A stretch of DNA of 64,000 nt from Myxococcota bacterium (GCA_963169045.1 CAUJDF010000039.1:62001-126000), one strand, 5' to 3'; counted from the first letter of the stretch, positions 46,058 through 56,920 are shown. Made by a program: numbers and translations. Notes: generated from the sequence alone by a model not told the origin.

Positions 46058-48210
46058 GACGGAAGGAGCCCGTCGGCGCGGTCGCGCTCCGTCTGCTCGA
46101 GGCCTGGTACGTGCCCGGCGTGGCCGCGCTCGGCGGCGGCGCCGTCGTCGCCGGCGCCTTCGATCCCGGCCGCCACGCGCCGTGGATCGGCCTGCTCATC
46201 GGCGCGATCGTCGTCTTCCTCGGCGCCCGCGACGTCCGCGAGCGCGTGCGGGGCCAGCGCAACGACCATCCGCTCGGCTCGGTCGAGGGACCGCTCCTGT
46301 GGGTGGTCGGCACGTGGATGCTGCTGCGCACCGCCGGCAGCTTCGGACCGCACCTGACGCCGCTCGCCGCCGGCCTCCTGGCGTGGTTCCACGCCACCTG
46401 GCCGCGGCGAATGAACGTGTTCCCGCTCGGGGCCGCCGCCGTGCTCGAGTTCGGCCTCACCGCCGCCGGACGCCAGACGGCGGGCGTCCTGGTCGTGCAC
46501 CTGCTCGTCTTCGGGGCGGCGGCGATCGCCCTCTCGCTCTTCGCCCGCAGCGAGGCGCACCGCAGCCGGGTCCGCGAGGAGCGCGCCCGCGCCGAGGAGG
46601 AGGCCGCCCGCCGCCAGCACGCGCGCGACTTCGGCCTCCTCACGACGCAGGCCCCCGCGCTCACCGAGCTGCCGCAGGTGGCCGACCACGTGGCCGACGA
46701 CCGCAGCGTCGGCCACATGACCCTCGACTTCCTCCAGGAGTCCTTCGCGCTGCAGCTCGACCAGCTCCGCGCGGCGCTGGGCCTGGACACGGCCGCGGTC
46801 CTCTGGCGCTCGCCCGACGACGAGAAGCTCCACCTGCGCGGGCTGTCGACGAACCGGCAGGACCGCATCGAGCCCGGGCCGTTCCCCGCCAACGCCGGCG
46901 TGACGGCGAGCCTCCTGCGCGACGTGCGCGAGGTGGCGCTCGCGCCGGTCAAGAGCGGCTTCGGCGGGCTGCCGTACTACCGCGACGCCGAGGGCGTGGG
47001 CGGGGTGCTGGCGGTGACCATCCACGGCGACGGCGAGGCGGTGGCCGGGGTGCTCTCGGTCGACCGCGCCGCGGGCGATCGCTGGACGGACGCCGAGCGA
47101 CAGGTCGTGCGCCTCGCCGCGCGCAAGCTGTCGCTCGACGTCGCCACCGGCCAGCGCCTGAAGGCCACCGACCACGAGCGCAACACCTTCTCCCGCTTCT
47201 GCGCCGGCCTGCGCGAGCTCAACGCGTCGCTCGACCTCGAGGGCGTGTCGCACGCCGCCATCGACGCCGTGCGGGCGCTCGTGCGGACGGATCTCGTCGC
47301 CATCAGCCTCGTCCACAGCGACGTGCATCGTGTCATCGCGGCGCAGGGACTCCACGCGGAGCGCTTCCAGGGCCTCCAGTTCGCCGAGGATGAGGGCCTC
47401 GTCGGCCGCGCCGTCCGCCTCGGGCACGCGCTGCCCGCCGGTGGGCGCTACCGCGGCGCGCGGCCCGTCTTCACCGCCGATGACCGCCTCACCGAGATTC
47501 GCTCGCTGCTGATCGTGCCGCTCCGCAAGGAGGAGGGCCCGCCAATCGGCGCGCTGACGGTTGCGTCCTGCGACGAGGACGTCTTCGTCTCGCCCCACGG
47601 TGACATGCTGCAGCTCATCGCCGACCAGGTGGCGATCAAGCTCGATCTGGCGCGGGCACACGACCAGATCCGGGAGATGGCGACGGTCGACGGCCTGACC
47701 GGGCTCAAGAACCACCGCATCTTCCAGCACTCGTTCGACGTCATGCTGGAGCGTGCCGAGCGGCGCCAGGGGCCGCTCTGCCTGATCCTCACCGACATCG
47801 ACAAGTTCAAAGTGCTCAACGACACCTACGGGCACCCGTTCGGCGACAAGGTGCTCAAGGGGGTGGCGCGGGTCCTCGGGCGCGCCGTGCGCGGGGTCGA
47901 TCTGGCCGCCCGCTACGGCGGCGAGGAGTTCGCGCTGCTGCTCGAGGACTCCGACAACGACGGCGGGCGCATCCTCGCCGAGCGCATCCGCGCTGAGGTC
48001 GAGGGACTCGAGTTCCCGCACGAGAGCGGCATGGTGCGGGTGACGTTGTCGCTGGGCATCGCCGCCTATCCCCACGACGGGCGCACGAAGCCCGAGCTGA
48101 TCGAACGCGCGGACCAGGCGCTGTACCGGGCCAAGGAGAGCGGGCGCAATCGCTCGATCTGCTGGCGCGATGTGCCGGTCGAAGTGCGCAAATCGGTCTC
48201 CCACGCGTAG
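46054..48210 (+). CDS. Membrane diguanylate cyclase with two GAF domains
   Basis: A 718-residue protein starting at TTG (four-base overlap, TTGA). The N-terminal 170 residues contain about five hydrophobic membrane segments. A helical linker rich in Arg/Glu follows, then two GAF-like domains (about 230-375 and 395-540) and a GGDEF domain (about 555-710) with active-site GGEEF in RYGGEEFALLLE, the metal-binding Asp in LTDIDKFK, and LKNHRIF. It should make cyclic di-GMP, which the PilZ proteins at 7367 and 57492 could bind. No I-site RxxD is obvious just before GGEEF (RGVDLAARYGGEEF has RGVD at the right spacing and may serve). Confidence 0.93.
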   Translation: MRRKEPVGAVALRLLEAWYVPGVAALGGGAVVAGAFDPGRHAPWIGLLIGAIVVFLGARDVRERVRGQRNDHPLGSVEGPLLWVVGTWMLLRTAGSFGPHLTPLAAGLLAWFHATWPRRMNVFPLGAAAVLEFGLTAAGRQTAGVLVVHLLVFGAAAIALSLFARSEAHRSRVREERARAEEEAARRQHARDFGLLTTQAPALTELPQVADHVADDRSVGHMTLDFLQESFALQLDQLRAALGLDTAAVLWRSPDDEKLHLRGLSTNRQDRIEPGPFPANAGVTASLLRDVREVALAPVKSGFGGLPYYRDAEGVGGVLAVTIHGDGEAVAGVLSVDRAAGDRWTDAERQVVRLAARKLSLDVATGQRLKATDHERNTFSRFCAGLRELNASLDLEGVSHAAIDAVRALVRTDLVAISLVHSDVHRVIAAQGLHAERFQGLQFAEDEGLVGRAVRLGHALPAGGRYRGARPVFTADDRLTEIRSLLIVPLRKEEGPPIGALTVASCDEDVFVSPHGDMLQLIADQVAIKLDLARAHDQIREMATVDGLTGLKNHRIFQHSFDVMLERAERRQGPLCLILTDIDKFKVLNDTYGHPFGDKVLKGVARVLGRAVRGVDLAARYGGEEFALLLEDSDNDGGRILAERIRAEVEGLEFPHESGMVRVTLSLGIAAYPHDGRTKPELIERADQALYRAKESGRNRSICWRDVPVEVRKSVSHA

Positions 48211-48220
48211 GAGAGCCCGC

Positions 48221-49540
48221 ATGCGGAAGATCTTCGTCCTCGACACCAACGTCGTCCTGCATGAGCCGCGGGCGCCGCTCATGTTCGGCGACAACGACGT
48301 CGTGCTGCCCATCTACGTGGTCGAGGAGCTCGACCAGTTCAAGAAGGAGCTGTCGGAGCTCGGCCGCAACGCCCGCGAGCTGTCGCGCACGCTGGACAAG
48401 CTGCGCGACAAGGGATCGCTGGCCGACGGCGTCGCGCTCGAGAACGGCGGCACGCTCAAGGTGGGGTTCCTGCGCGACCGCGCCACGGAGGTGGCGCAGC
48501 ACTTCGCGCAGCGACACGTCTACGACAACCTGATCCTGGGTGTGGCCCTGCAGCTCCGGCGAGAGAATCCGGACCGCACCATCGTCTTCGTGACCAAGGA
48601 CTCGAACCTGCGCATCCGCGCCGACGCGGTGGGTCTGACGTCCGAGGATTTCGACACCGAGCGCGTCGAGATCTCCGAGCTCTACTCGGGGCGACGCGAG
48701 GTGATCGTCTCCGACGAGCAGCTGCGCCAGTCGTTCGACGAGGGCGCCGAGCTCACGCCGGAGCTCCCATTCAAGCCCAATGAATACGTGCTGTTGCGCG
48801 ACGCGGCCAAGGCGAGCCACACGGCGCTCGCCCGCTTCGAGCACCGCAGCGGCCGCGTGCGCGCGCTGCCGAAGCGTCGCGAGGCGGTGTGGGGCATCCT
48901 CCCGCGCAACCTCGAGCAGAGCTTCGCGCTCGACCTCCTGCTCGACGACGACGTGAAGCTGGTGACGCTGGTGGGCAAGGCGGGCACGGGCAAGACGCTG
49001 CTCGCCATCGCCGCCGCCCTCTACAAGGTGACCGACGACGATGCGTACCAGCGCGTCCTCGTGAGCCGGCCCATCCTGCCGCTGGGCCGCGACATCGGCT
49101 ACCTGCCGGGCACCATCGAAGAGAAGCTGAACCCGTGGATGCAGCCGATCTACGACAACGTCGAGCTGCTCATGGGCCTCCACCGGTCCGACGTGAAGGA
49201 GGGGCGCAGCCACCACGAGCTCGTCGACATGGGGATCATCCAGATCGAGCCGCTGACCTACATCCGCGGCCGCTCCATCCCCAACCAGTTCCTGATCGTC
49301 GACGAGGCGCAGAACCTCACGCCACACGAGGTGAAGACCATCGTGACGCGCGCGGGCGAGGGGACGAAGGTGGTCTTCACCGGCGACCCCTACCAGATCG
49401 ACAACCCGTACGTGGATTCGACCAACAACGGGCTGGTCCACATCGTCAACCGCATGATGGACCACCCCATCGCCGGCACGATGACGCTCTCGAAGGGCGA
49501 GCGCAGCGAGCTGGCGGAGATGGCGGCGAATCTCTTGTGA
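48221..49540 (+). CDS. PIN-PhoH fusion (YlaK/PhoH2-like)
   Basis: A 439-residue cytoplasmic protein. The N-terminal PIN ribonuclease domain (about 1-145) has VLDTNVVLHE, VEELD, TKDSNLRIRADAVG and so carries the acidic residues for RNA cleavage. The C-terminal PhoH ATPase/helicase domain (about 225-439) has Walker A GKAGTGKT, Walker B FLIVDEAQNL and TGDPYQID. Such fusions act as RNA unwinding and cleaving enzymes. The ATG has GGAGAG eight bases upstream. It follows the GGDEF gene by 10 bases. Confidence 0.94.
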   Translation: MRKIFVLDTNVVLHEPRAPLMFGDNDVVLPIYVVEELDQFKKELSELGRNARELSRTLDKLRDKGSLADGVALENGGTLKVGFLRDRATEVAQHFAQRHVYDNLILGVALQLRRENPDRTIVFVTKDSNLRIRADAVGLTSEDFDTERVEISELYSGRREVIVSDEQLRQSFDEGAELTPELPFKPNEYVLLRDAAKASHTALARFEHRSGRVRALPKRREAVWGILPRNLEQSFALDLLLDDDVKLVTLVGKAGTGKTLLAIAAALYKVTDDDAYQRVLVSRPILPLGRDIGYLPGTIEEKLNPWMQPIYDNVELLMGLHRSDVKEGRSHHELVDMGIIQIEPLTYIRGRSIPNQFLIVDEAQNLTPHEVKTIVTRAGEGTKVVFTGDPYQIDNPYVDSTNNGLVHIVNRMMDHPIAGTMTLSKGERSELAEMAANLL

Positions 49541-49546
49541 TTTCGC

Positions 49547-49837
49547 CTACTTGATGTCGGGGTACCACTTGCGCAGGACGTCGACGAGCGCCTGCGCCTG
49601 CTTCTCGGACGAGATGTTGAAGCGGCTCTGCTCGCGATACTCGCCCTTGAACTTCTTGTAGCGGCGGATCGACACCTTCTTGTCGCCCCAATCGTCCGAG
49701 TCGCGCTCGATCTCCTCGATCAAGAAGGCGATGGTGCTCCAGGCGCCCTTGCTCAGGACGGCCTTGTCGAGGGTCCGGCGCACCTGGCGACCGTTCTCCT
49801 CGTAATCCAGGGTCAGCTCGTCGATGGTCTCGGCCAT
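49547..49837 (-). CDS. Small conserved-type protein of unknown function
   Basis: A 96-residue soluble protein with an acidic N-terminal half (MAETIDELTLDYEENGRQ) and a basic C-terminal half (VSIRRYKKFKGEYREQSRF, then NISSEKQAQALVDVLRKWYP). The second half loosely recalls the single-strand-DNA-binding PC4/YdbC pattern, but I would not assign it without a search. GAGGGAGAATC directly precedes the ATG. It is convergent with the PhoH gene (six bases between stops) and diverges from the secreted-protein gene at 49938. Confidence 0.75.
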   Translation of the reverse strand: MAETIDELTLDYEENGRQVRRTLDKAVLSKGAWSTIAFLIEEIERDSDDWGDKKVSIRRYKKFKGEYREQSRFNISSEKQAQALVDVLRKWYPDIK

Positions 49838-49937
49838 GATTCTCCCTCGGGTGCGGCTCGCGGTCGCAAGTACCAGAAGGCTTGCCCGGTCCACAAGGGT
49901 CGGCGCTATCCTGTGCCGCGGATCCGAAGGAGCTCGA

Positions 49938-50495
49938 ATGCGCGTCATCGCCGGCCTCTGTCTCGTCGCGCTCTTCGCGCCCGCGACGGCGCGCGCCACC
50001 ACCGCGCTCGCGCAGAGCCTCGAAGAGATGGCCGAAGTGGCCGACGTGGTCGCGATCGGCACCGTCGAAGCCGCCGAGCCGTTCTTTCGCGGCCGCCGCA
50101 TCCTCACCCGCGTGCGCGTCGCCCCGCTGGGTGTCCTCAAGGGCGCCGCCGGCGACGTGCTGTGGATCGAGGCGGAGGGGGGCGAGATCGACGGGCTCGG
50201 CCAGCGTGTGGCCGGCGCCGCGCGCTTCGTGGCGGGCGAGCGGATCGCCGTCTTCCTCGAGGCCGTCCCCGGGCGGGGCGAGCCGGTCTTCCGCGTCGTC
50301 GGCATGGCGCAGGGCAAGCTGCGGGTCGAGGCGGGCTTCGGCGGCGCGGAGGTGGTTCGCGACGACCTCGTCGGCCTCGTCCTCGTGGCGCCCGACGACC
50401 GGGGCACGCTCCGGCCGGCGCCGGCGCCGCCCGCGCGGCAGCCGCTCGGCGAGTTCATCGGCGACGTCTCGAGCGCGCTCACGGCGGCCCCCTGA
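49938..50495 (+). CDS. Secreted protein of unknown function
   Basis: A 185-residue protein with signal MRVIAGLCLVALFAPATARA and AGGAG six bases upstream of the ATG. The mature part is beta-rich (VVAIGTVEAAEPFFRGRRIL, RVRVAPLGVLKGAAGDVLWI), the kind of pattern seen in proteins that precede secreted metalloproteases, with no catalytic motif seen. Its stop is shared with the CTG start of the next gene (CTGA), and it heads a three-gene unit with two matrixin-like proteases, so it may be an inhibitor, chaperone or co-factor for them (inference). TTGCCC and TATCCT at 49882-49912 are a weak promoter candidate (spacer 19). Confidence 0.75.
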   Translation: MRVIAGLCLVALFAPATARATTALAQSLEEMAEVADVVAIGTVEAAEPFFRGRRILTRVRVAPLGVLKGAAGDVLWIEAEGGEIDGLGQRVAGAARFVAGERIAVFLEAVPGRGEPVFRVVGMAQGKLRVEAGFGGAEVVRDDLVGLVLVAPDDRGTLRPAPAPPARQPLGEFIGDVSSALTAAP

Positions 50496-51433
50496 GACGC
50501 GCCCTGCCGATGCTCGTGGCGTTGCTGGCGCCGTCGGCGCACGCGTGGACGCCGCTGCGCGCCGCCGACGAGACGCCGCTGCGCTGGCCCGCCGAGGCGT
50601 GGCCGCTGGCGCTCGTCGACGACGACGCCCCCGCGTGGAGCCGCGCCGCCGCCACCTGGACGCAGCTCGGCCCGGCGGCGTTCTCGCCGGTGGCGGGCGG
50701 GGGGGCCGTCTCCCTCGAGCGCGTCGCCGAGGCGGCGACCTGGGCGGCCCGCGTCGGGGATCCGGCGCTGGTGGCCTTCACCCTCGTCGAGCACGCCCAA
50801 GGCGAGCTTCGCCGCGCGGACGTGCTGCTCAACGCGGCCCGCTTCCGGTTCGCGGATCCGCCGGCCACGCGCGCGTTCGACCTCGAGGCCGTGCTCGTCC
50901 ACGAGCTGGGTCATGCGCTCGGACTCGGGCACAGCTGCGGCCCCGACGCGGAGGCCGGCTGCTTCGATCTCGAGTCCGACGATCCGCGCCGCGCGGCGGT
51001 CATGGCCCCCCAGGTGGCGCCGGGTCCAGGGCGACGCCGGCCGAACGACGATGACCTCACCGGCCTCGAGGCCGTCGCCGAGGGCGTGACGCTGCGGCGG
51101 CCGGCGCTGCGCGCCGTCGCGTCCGACGGACGCTCCGCCTGGACGCTCGTCGTCGACGGCCTCGCGCCGGGCGACCTGGTGCGGGCGCGGCGCGGCGCGG
51201 TGGTGGCCGCCCGGATCACCGTGGAGGCGGGCCGCGCGCGCATCGAGAGCGACGCCGCGCCGCCGCTCGACGTCGAGGTATGGACGACGGCGGGCCAGGG
51301 GTTGTACGCCCCCGGCGTGCTGTCGGTCGAGGGGGCAGACGAGGCCGACGCCGGGGCGGACGGGTGCGCCGCCGTCCCCGGCGGGTGGATCTGGCTGGGT
51401 GCGGGCATGCGGGTCAGGAGGCGGCGGCGATGA
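50492..51433 (+). CDS. Matrixin-like metalloprotease, possible MYXO-CTERM tail
   Basis: About 313 residues. The zinc motif HELGHALGLGH (His137, His141, His147 from the chosen start) and the Met-turn VMAP are those of matrixin/reprolysin-like metzincins. I chose the CTG at 50492, which overlaps the upstream stop (CTGA) and yields a normal signal peptide (RRALPMLVALLAPSAHA); the ATG at 50510 would leave a very short, uncharged signal. The C-terminus (GADGC, WIWLGAG, then RRRRR) looks like a degenerate MYXO-CTERM sorting tail. The stop overlaps the next ATG (ATGA). Confidence 0.82.
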   Translation: MRRALPMLVALLAPSAHAWTPLRAADETPLRWPAEAWPLALVDDDAPAWSRAAATWTQLGPAAFSPVAGGGAVSLERVAEAATWAARVGDPALVAFTLVEHAQGELRRADVLLNAARFRFADPPATRAFDLEAVLVHELGHALGLGHSCGPDAEAGCFDLESDDPRRAAVMAPQVAPGPGRRRPNDDDLTGLEAVAEGVTLRRPALRAVASDGRSAWTLVVDGLAPGDLVRARRGAVVAARITVEAGRARIESDAAPPLDVEVWTTAGQGLYAPGVLSVEGADEADAGADGCAAVPGGWIWLGAGMRVRRRRR

Positions 51434-52239
51434 GGCGGGCGCAGGTGCTGTTTGTTTGGGCCGCGGTCGGCGCGTCCGTCCCGGCGGCGGCCTACGTGCG
51501 CTCCCGCAGCGACGGCGGTGCGCCGCTCGCGTGGGGCCGGCGCTGTCTGCCGTTCTGGATCAACGAGCGCGGCAGCGCGGATCTCGGCGGCTTCGCCGTG
51601 GCCGAGGACGCCACGCGGAAGTCGTTCCAGGCCTGGGCGGACGTTGCCTGCTCCGACCTCGAGTTCCCCTACCAGGGGTCGACTGACATCGACGAGGTGG
51701 GCATCGACTTCCGCAACGTCATCGTGTGGCGCGACGAGGCCGGATCGTGGTCGCACCCGCGCGGCGTCATCGCCCTGACGACCACCACCTTCTGCACGAA
51801 GCCCGACGGCAACCAGTGCGACGTCGCCGGGCGCATCCTCGACGCCGACATCGAGATGAACGGCGTCGACTACGACTTCACGCACACGAGCAACCCGCTG
51901 CGCACCCGCTTCGACGCGCGCAACACGTTGACCCACGAGATCGGGCACTTCATCGGCCTCGACCACACGCCGGTGCCCGAGGCCACGATGTACGACGAGG
52001 CGCCGCGCGGCGAGACGGCGAAGGCGTCGCTGCACCCGGACGACATCCAGGGGATGTGCGACATCTACCCGAGCGAGGCGGAGCCGGGGCCGTGCGAGCC
52101 GATCCCCGATCCCGCCGACCTGACGGGCGGCCGCGCCGACGACGGCGGCTGTGAGGCGGCGGGCGGCGTCGGCGGTCCGGGCGCCCTCGCGCTCCTGGCG
52201 GCCACGGCCCTCGCGCGCCGGCGGCGTCGTCCGGCTTGA
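51430..52239 (+). CDS. Matrixin-like metalloprotease with MYXO-CTERM tail
   Basis: A 269-residue secreted zinc protease. Signal peptide RRAQVLFVWAAVGASVPAAA; zinc motif HEIGHFIGLDH (His169, His173, His179) and Met-turn in ATMYDEAP. Cys residues near the N-terminal half suggest disulfides. The last 35 residues (DGGC, then Gly-rich, then ALALLAATALARRRRR) match the MYXO-CTERM surface-sorting signal. Its ATG overlaps the upstream protease stop (ATGA), so the two proteases are co-translated. Confidence 0.92.
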   Translation: MRRAQVLFVWAAVGASVPAAAYVRSRSDGGAPLAWGRRCLPFWINERGSADLGGFAVAEDATRKSFQAWADVACSDLEFPYQGSTDIDEVGIDFRNVIVWRDEAGSWSHPRGVIALTTTTFCTKPDGNQCDVAGRILDADIEMNGVDYDFTHTSNPLRTRFDARNTLTHEIGHFIGLDHTPVPEATMYDEAPRGETAKASLHPDDIQGMCDIYPSEAEPGPCEPIPDPADLTGGRADDGGCEAAGGVGGPGALALLAATALARRRRRPA

Positions 52240-52275
52240 GCCCGGCGCCCGGGCGGTCCGGGGGCGCCTCTCAGA

Positions 52276-52452
52276 CTCGAGTTTCGCCATCACCGGCTGC
52301 CTGCGGCCGGCCCCGACCGGCCGCCGCTGCGTCGCGCGGCGCATTTCGGTCTCGCCGTGCATCAAGCACGCCTTCGACCGGAATTCGCCTTGCTCGTTGC
52401 TGCGACTCGGTCGTTGCTCGGCCTCGTCGACGCCGAAATGGCGAAACTCGAG
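52276..52452. mobile_element. MITE-like element A, copy 2 (177 bp)
   Basis: It has perfect 15-base terminal inverted repeats CTCGAGTTTCGCCAT (52276-52290) and ATGGCGAAACTCGAG (52438-52452), flanked on both sides by TCAGA (52271-52275 and 52453-52457), a possible 5-base target-site duplication. Internal blocks match copy 1 at 43355, including the hairpin-forming CGTGCATCAAGCACG. No protein is encoded. It lies after the second matrixin gene. Confidence 0.8.
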
Positions 52453-52454
52453 TC

Positions 52455-52665
52455 AGAGGGTCGGCGGAGATGAGCCGCCGGCTGCGAGGCCGCCTTCCAG
52501 GGCGCTCCCCGCCGGGATTCCTCGAGACGAGCTCGACGGGCCTCTTGGCCCGCCTTCGCTCGGCTCTCCGGTGCCGCTTGACGCTGCGCCGTGGACCGGT
52601 CGCCTTCGGCTCCCTGCGCTCCCGGCTGACGGCCTCTCGCTCGGCGTCTGTCTCCGCCGACCCTC

Positions 52666-52666
<1 letters not shown>
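52455..52666. mobile_element. Palindrome-ended element B (212 bp)
   Basis: It is bounded by perfect 16-base inverted repeats AGAGGGTCGGCGGAGA (52455-52470) and TCTCCGCCGACCCTCT (52651-52666), with a different interior from element A. It directly abuts element A copy 2. Its right end touches the stop codon (52666-52668) of the leftward MopE-related lipoprotein gene, so it forms that gene's immediate 3' region; the inverted ends could fold in the mRNA and serve as terminator or stabiliser. No second copy was seen in the window. Confidence 0.6.
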
Positions 52667-54429
<1,763 letters not shown>

Positions 54430-54436
54430 GGACGGC

Positions 54437-56857
54437 TCATGGGGCGATGCAGCTGTCGAGGAGGCACACCTGCGAGTCCGGACAGACCAGGAAAGGCAAC
54501 GGCACGAAGCCGCAGCCCGTACACACGCGGAACAGCGCGTTGCACGTGTGGTTGGGTCGGCAGTCGTTGTCGTTGACGCACTGGCCGTCGAGTCGGTAGC
54601 AGCGCTGCAGCAGCTCGTCGCATCCGCGACCTTCGCCGCAGTCCGCGTCGGCCAGGCAGACGTCCGTCGGCGCAACGCAGCGGCCAATCAGCTCGTTGCA
54701 GGTCGTCCCGCCGCCGCAGTCGGCGTCGCGCTGACACTCGACGCACAGCTGCAGGATGCCGTGACAGAACGGCGCCCGCGCGCCGCAGTCGCGGTCCGCC
54801 TGGCACTCGACGCAGCGCTCGTCCTCGGTGCAGACGCCGCCGGGGCAGCGCTGACCCGGAATGCAGGCCCGGCAGCGTCCCGAGCCCGGATCGCACGTCG
54901 GCGTGTCGCCGTCACAGTGGGTGTTGTTGGCGCACTCCACGCAGCGGTCGTTGGCCGCGTCGCAGCGCAGGTCGCCGCCGCAGTCGGCGTCGCGCCGGCA
55001 CCGAACGCAGCGCTGCTGGTCGCACACACCGGGGCTGCAGTGAGCGTCCTCGGTGCACTGCACGCACCGGTCGGCCGCGCGGTCGCAGCGCTGGCCGGCG
55101 GGGCAGTCCTGGGGGCCGAGGCAGGCGTGGCACGCGTGGTCGTCACCACACTTGCCGCCGTTCGGGCAGTCGGCGTCCGCCAGGCACGCGACGCAGCGGC
55201 GCTCCCCGGGCAGGCACCGCGCGCCCGGGCAGTCGGCGTCCTCGAGGCAGGCCACGCAGCCGGCGGCTGGATCGCAGCGTCCCCCGGGACAGTCGGCGTC
55301 GGCGAGGCAGGGCGCGCAGCGGCCCGCCGCCACGTCGCAGCGGCCGTTCAGGCAGTGGGCGTCGGCGGTGCACTCCACGCAGACGCCGGCGGCATCGCAG
55401 TGGCGACCCTCGGTGCATCCGTCGTCGTCGCGGCACTCGACGCACCGCTCGTCGCGGCAGACGCGCCCGGCGCCGCAGTCGCCGTCTCCGGCGCAGCCGG
55501 TGCAGCGCGCGTCCGGGCCGCACCGTGCATTCGCCCCCGGACAGTCGGCGTCGACGCGGCAGTCGACGCAGGCGTTCGTCGCCGGATCGCAGCGTCGTCC
55601 GGCGCAGTCGGCGTCCTCGATGCAGACGACGCAGGCGTGCGTGGCCGGGAGGCAGCGGCCGCCGGCGCAGTCCGCGTCGGCGACGCAACCCACGCAGGCC
55701 TTCGTCTCGGCGAGACACTTGCCGCCGGGGCAGTCGTCGTCGCCGCGGCAGCCGACGCACGTCTGCGATCCGGGCTCGCACACGCCGGCGGGGCAGTGGG
55801 CGTCCTCGGTGCACGCCACGCAGGCCCCGAGCGTGCGGTCGCAGACCTGCCCGCCGAGACAGTCGCCGTCGGCGGCGCACGACACGCAGCGGCGGGCCTC
55901 GGGATCGCAGACGGCGCCCTCGGGACACTGCGCGCGACCGCGGCACTCGACGCACTCGTGGATGCGCACGTCGCAGACGCCCTCGGCGCAGTGCTCGTCC
56001 CCGACGCAGGGCACGCAGCGGCCCTCGGCGCGCAGGCAGGCCCCGCCGGTGCAGTCGGCGTCGTCGTCGCACGCGCGGCAGCGGCCGCGGGCCAGGTCGC
56101 AGGTGCGCTCCGCGCCGCAGTCGGCGTCGGCGCGGCACTCGACGCAGCGGCCGCGTGCCCCGTCGCAGACCGCGGGCGCGGTGCAGTCGCCGTCGGCCAC
56201 GCACTCGCGGCACAGCCCGGTCTCCGGACGGCACCGCGTCGGCGGCGGGCACATGGAGGCGTCGGGATCGCAGCGGCCGACGCAGGACCCGAGCAGCGGA
56301 TCGCAGACCTCGCCGTCCCCGCAGGCGACGTCCGCGCAAGCCTGCCGGGGGCGGCAGCGCCGATCGTCGGGGACACAGCGGCCGCTCTCGCAGGCGAATG
56401 TCGGTGGGCACGAGCCGTCGGCGGCGCAGGCGAAGGCGCAGAAGCGGCCGTCGGCGAGCTCGACGCAACCGTCGTCGGGGCCGCCGCAGTCGCGGTCCGC
56501 GGTACAGCTCGCGCACGGCGCGCCACCGAACGGCGCGCACTCGCCGGACGCCGCGTCGCAGTACGTGCCGTCGGAGCACAGCCCGCCACGCCGGCAGTCG
56601 AACGTCTCGAGGACGCAGACGCCTTCCGCACAGCGCTCGCCGGCGAGGCAGTCGCCGTCGATCCGACACGCCGCGCCCGCGAAGCGGCACGATCGCGTGC
56701 GCGGGTCGCACACGCCTCCGGGACAGTCGGCGTCGCTGCCGCACCCGACGAGCGCGTCGCGATCCTCGGGCTCAGGCCCCGCCGGCGCGGCGTTCTCGCC
56801 CGCACAGCCGGCGAACGCCGCCCACACCACAACCATCAGCCAGCGCCGCAGTGCCAA
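54437..56857 (-). CDS. Cysteine-repeat lipoprotein (about 29 tandem units)
   Basis: An 806-residue lipoprotein starting at TTG, supported by GGAGG six bases upstream and signal WLMVVVWAAFAGC. From about residue 225 to 770 it is an unbroken array of roughly 29 units of 18-22 residues, each with four Cys (consensus Cx3DxDCxGGxCDxxxxxCVxC), preceded by less regular Cys-rich sequence. There are no enzymatic motifs. The layout implies an extended, disulfide-stapled rod on the cell surface. It is followed seven bases later by the MopE-related lipoprotein gene. Confidence 0.88.
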   Translation of the reverse strand: MALRRWLMVVVWAAFAGCAGENAAPAGPEPEDRDALVGCGSDADCPGGVCDPRTRSCRFAGAACRIDGDCLAGERCAEGVCVLETFDCRRGGLCSDGTYCDAASGECAPFGGAPCASCTADRDCGGPDDGCVELADGRFCAFACAADGSCPPTFACESGRCVPDDRRCRPRQACADVACGDGEVCDPLLGSCVGRCDPDASMCPPPTRCRPETGLCRECVADGDCTAPAVCDGARGRCVECRADADCGAERTCDLARGRCRACDDDADCTGGACLRAEGRCVPCVGDEHCAEGVCDVRIHECVECRGRAQCPEGAVCDPEARRCVSCAADGDCLGGQVCDRTLGACVACTEDAHCPAGVCEPGSQTCVGCRGDDDCPGGKCLAETKACVGCVADADCAGGRCLPATHACVVCIEDADCAGRRCDPATNACVDCRVDADCPGANARCGPDARCTGCAGDGDCGAGRVCRDERCVECRDDDGCTEGRHCDAAGVCVECTADAHCLNGRCDVAAGRCAPCLADADCPGGRCDPAAGCVACLEDADCPGARCLPGERRCVACLADADCPNGGKCGDDHACHACLGPQDCPAGQRCDRAADRCVQCTEDAHCSPGVCDQQRCVRCRRDADCGGDLRCDAANDRCVECANNTHCDGDTPTCDPGSGRCRACIPGQRCPGGVCTEDERCVECQADRDCGARAPFCHGILQLCVECQRDADCGGGTTCNELIGRCVAPTDVCLADADCGEGRGCDELLQRCYRLDGQCVNDNDCRPNHTCNALFRVCTGCGFVPLPFLVCPDSQVCLLDSCIAP

Positions 56858-56890
56858 CCGCTACCTCCCCGAGCCCCCACGAGGTGGCCG

Positions 56891-56920
56891 ATTGTAGGCG
56901 TGGCAAGGATCGCGGTGCAA
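56891..56920 (-). promoter_or_regulatory. Candidate promoter of the Cys-repeat/MopE pair
   Basis: On the minus strand TTGCAC (56920-56915) and TACAAT (56896-56891, 5 of 6) are 18 bases apart. The predicted leader is about 27 bases before the TTG start at 56857 and contains GGGGAGG. Confidence 0.45.
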
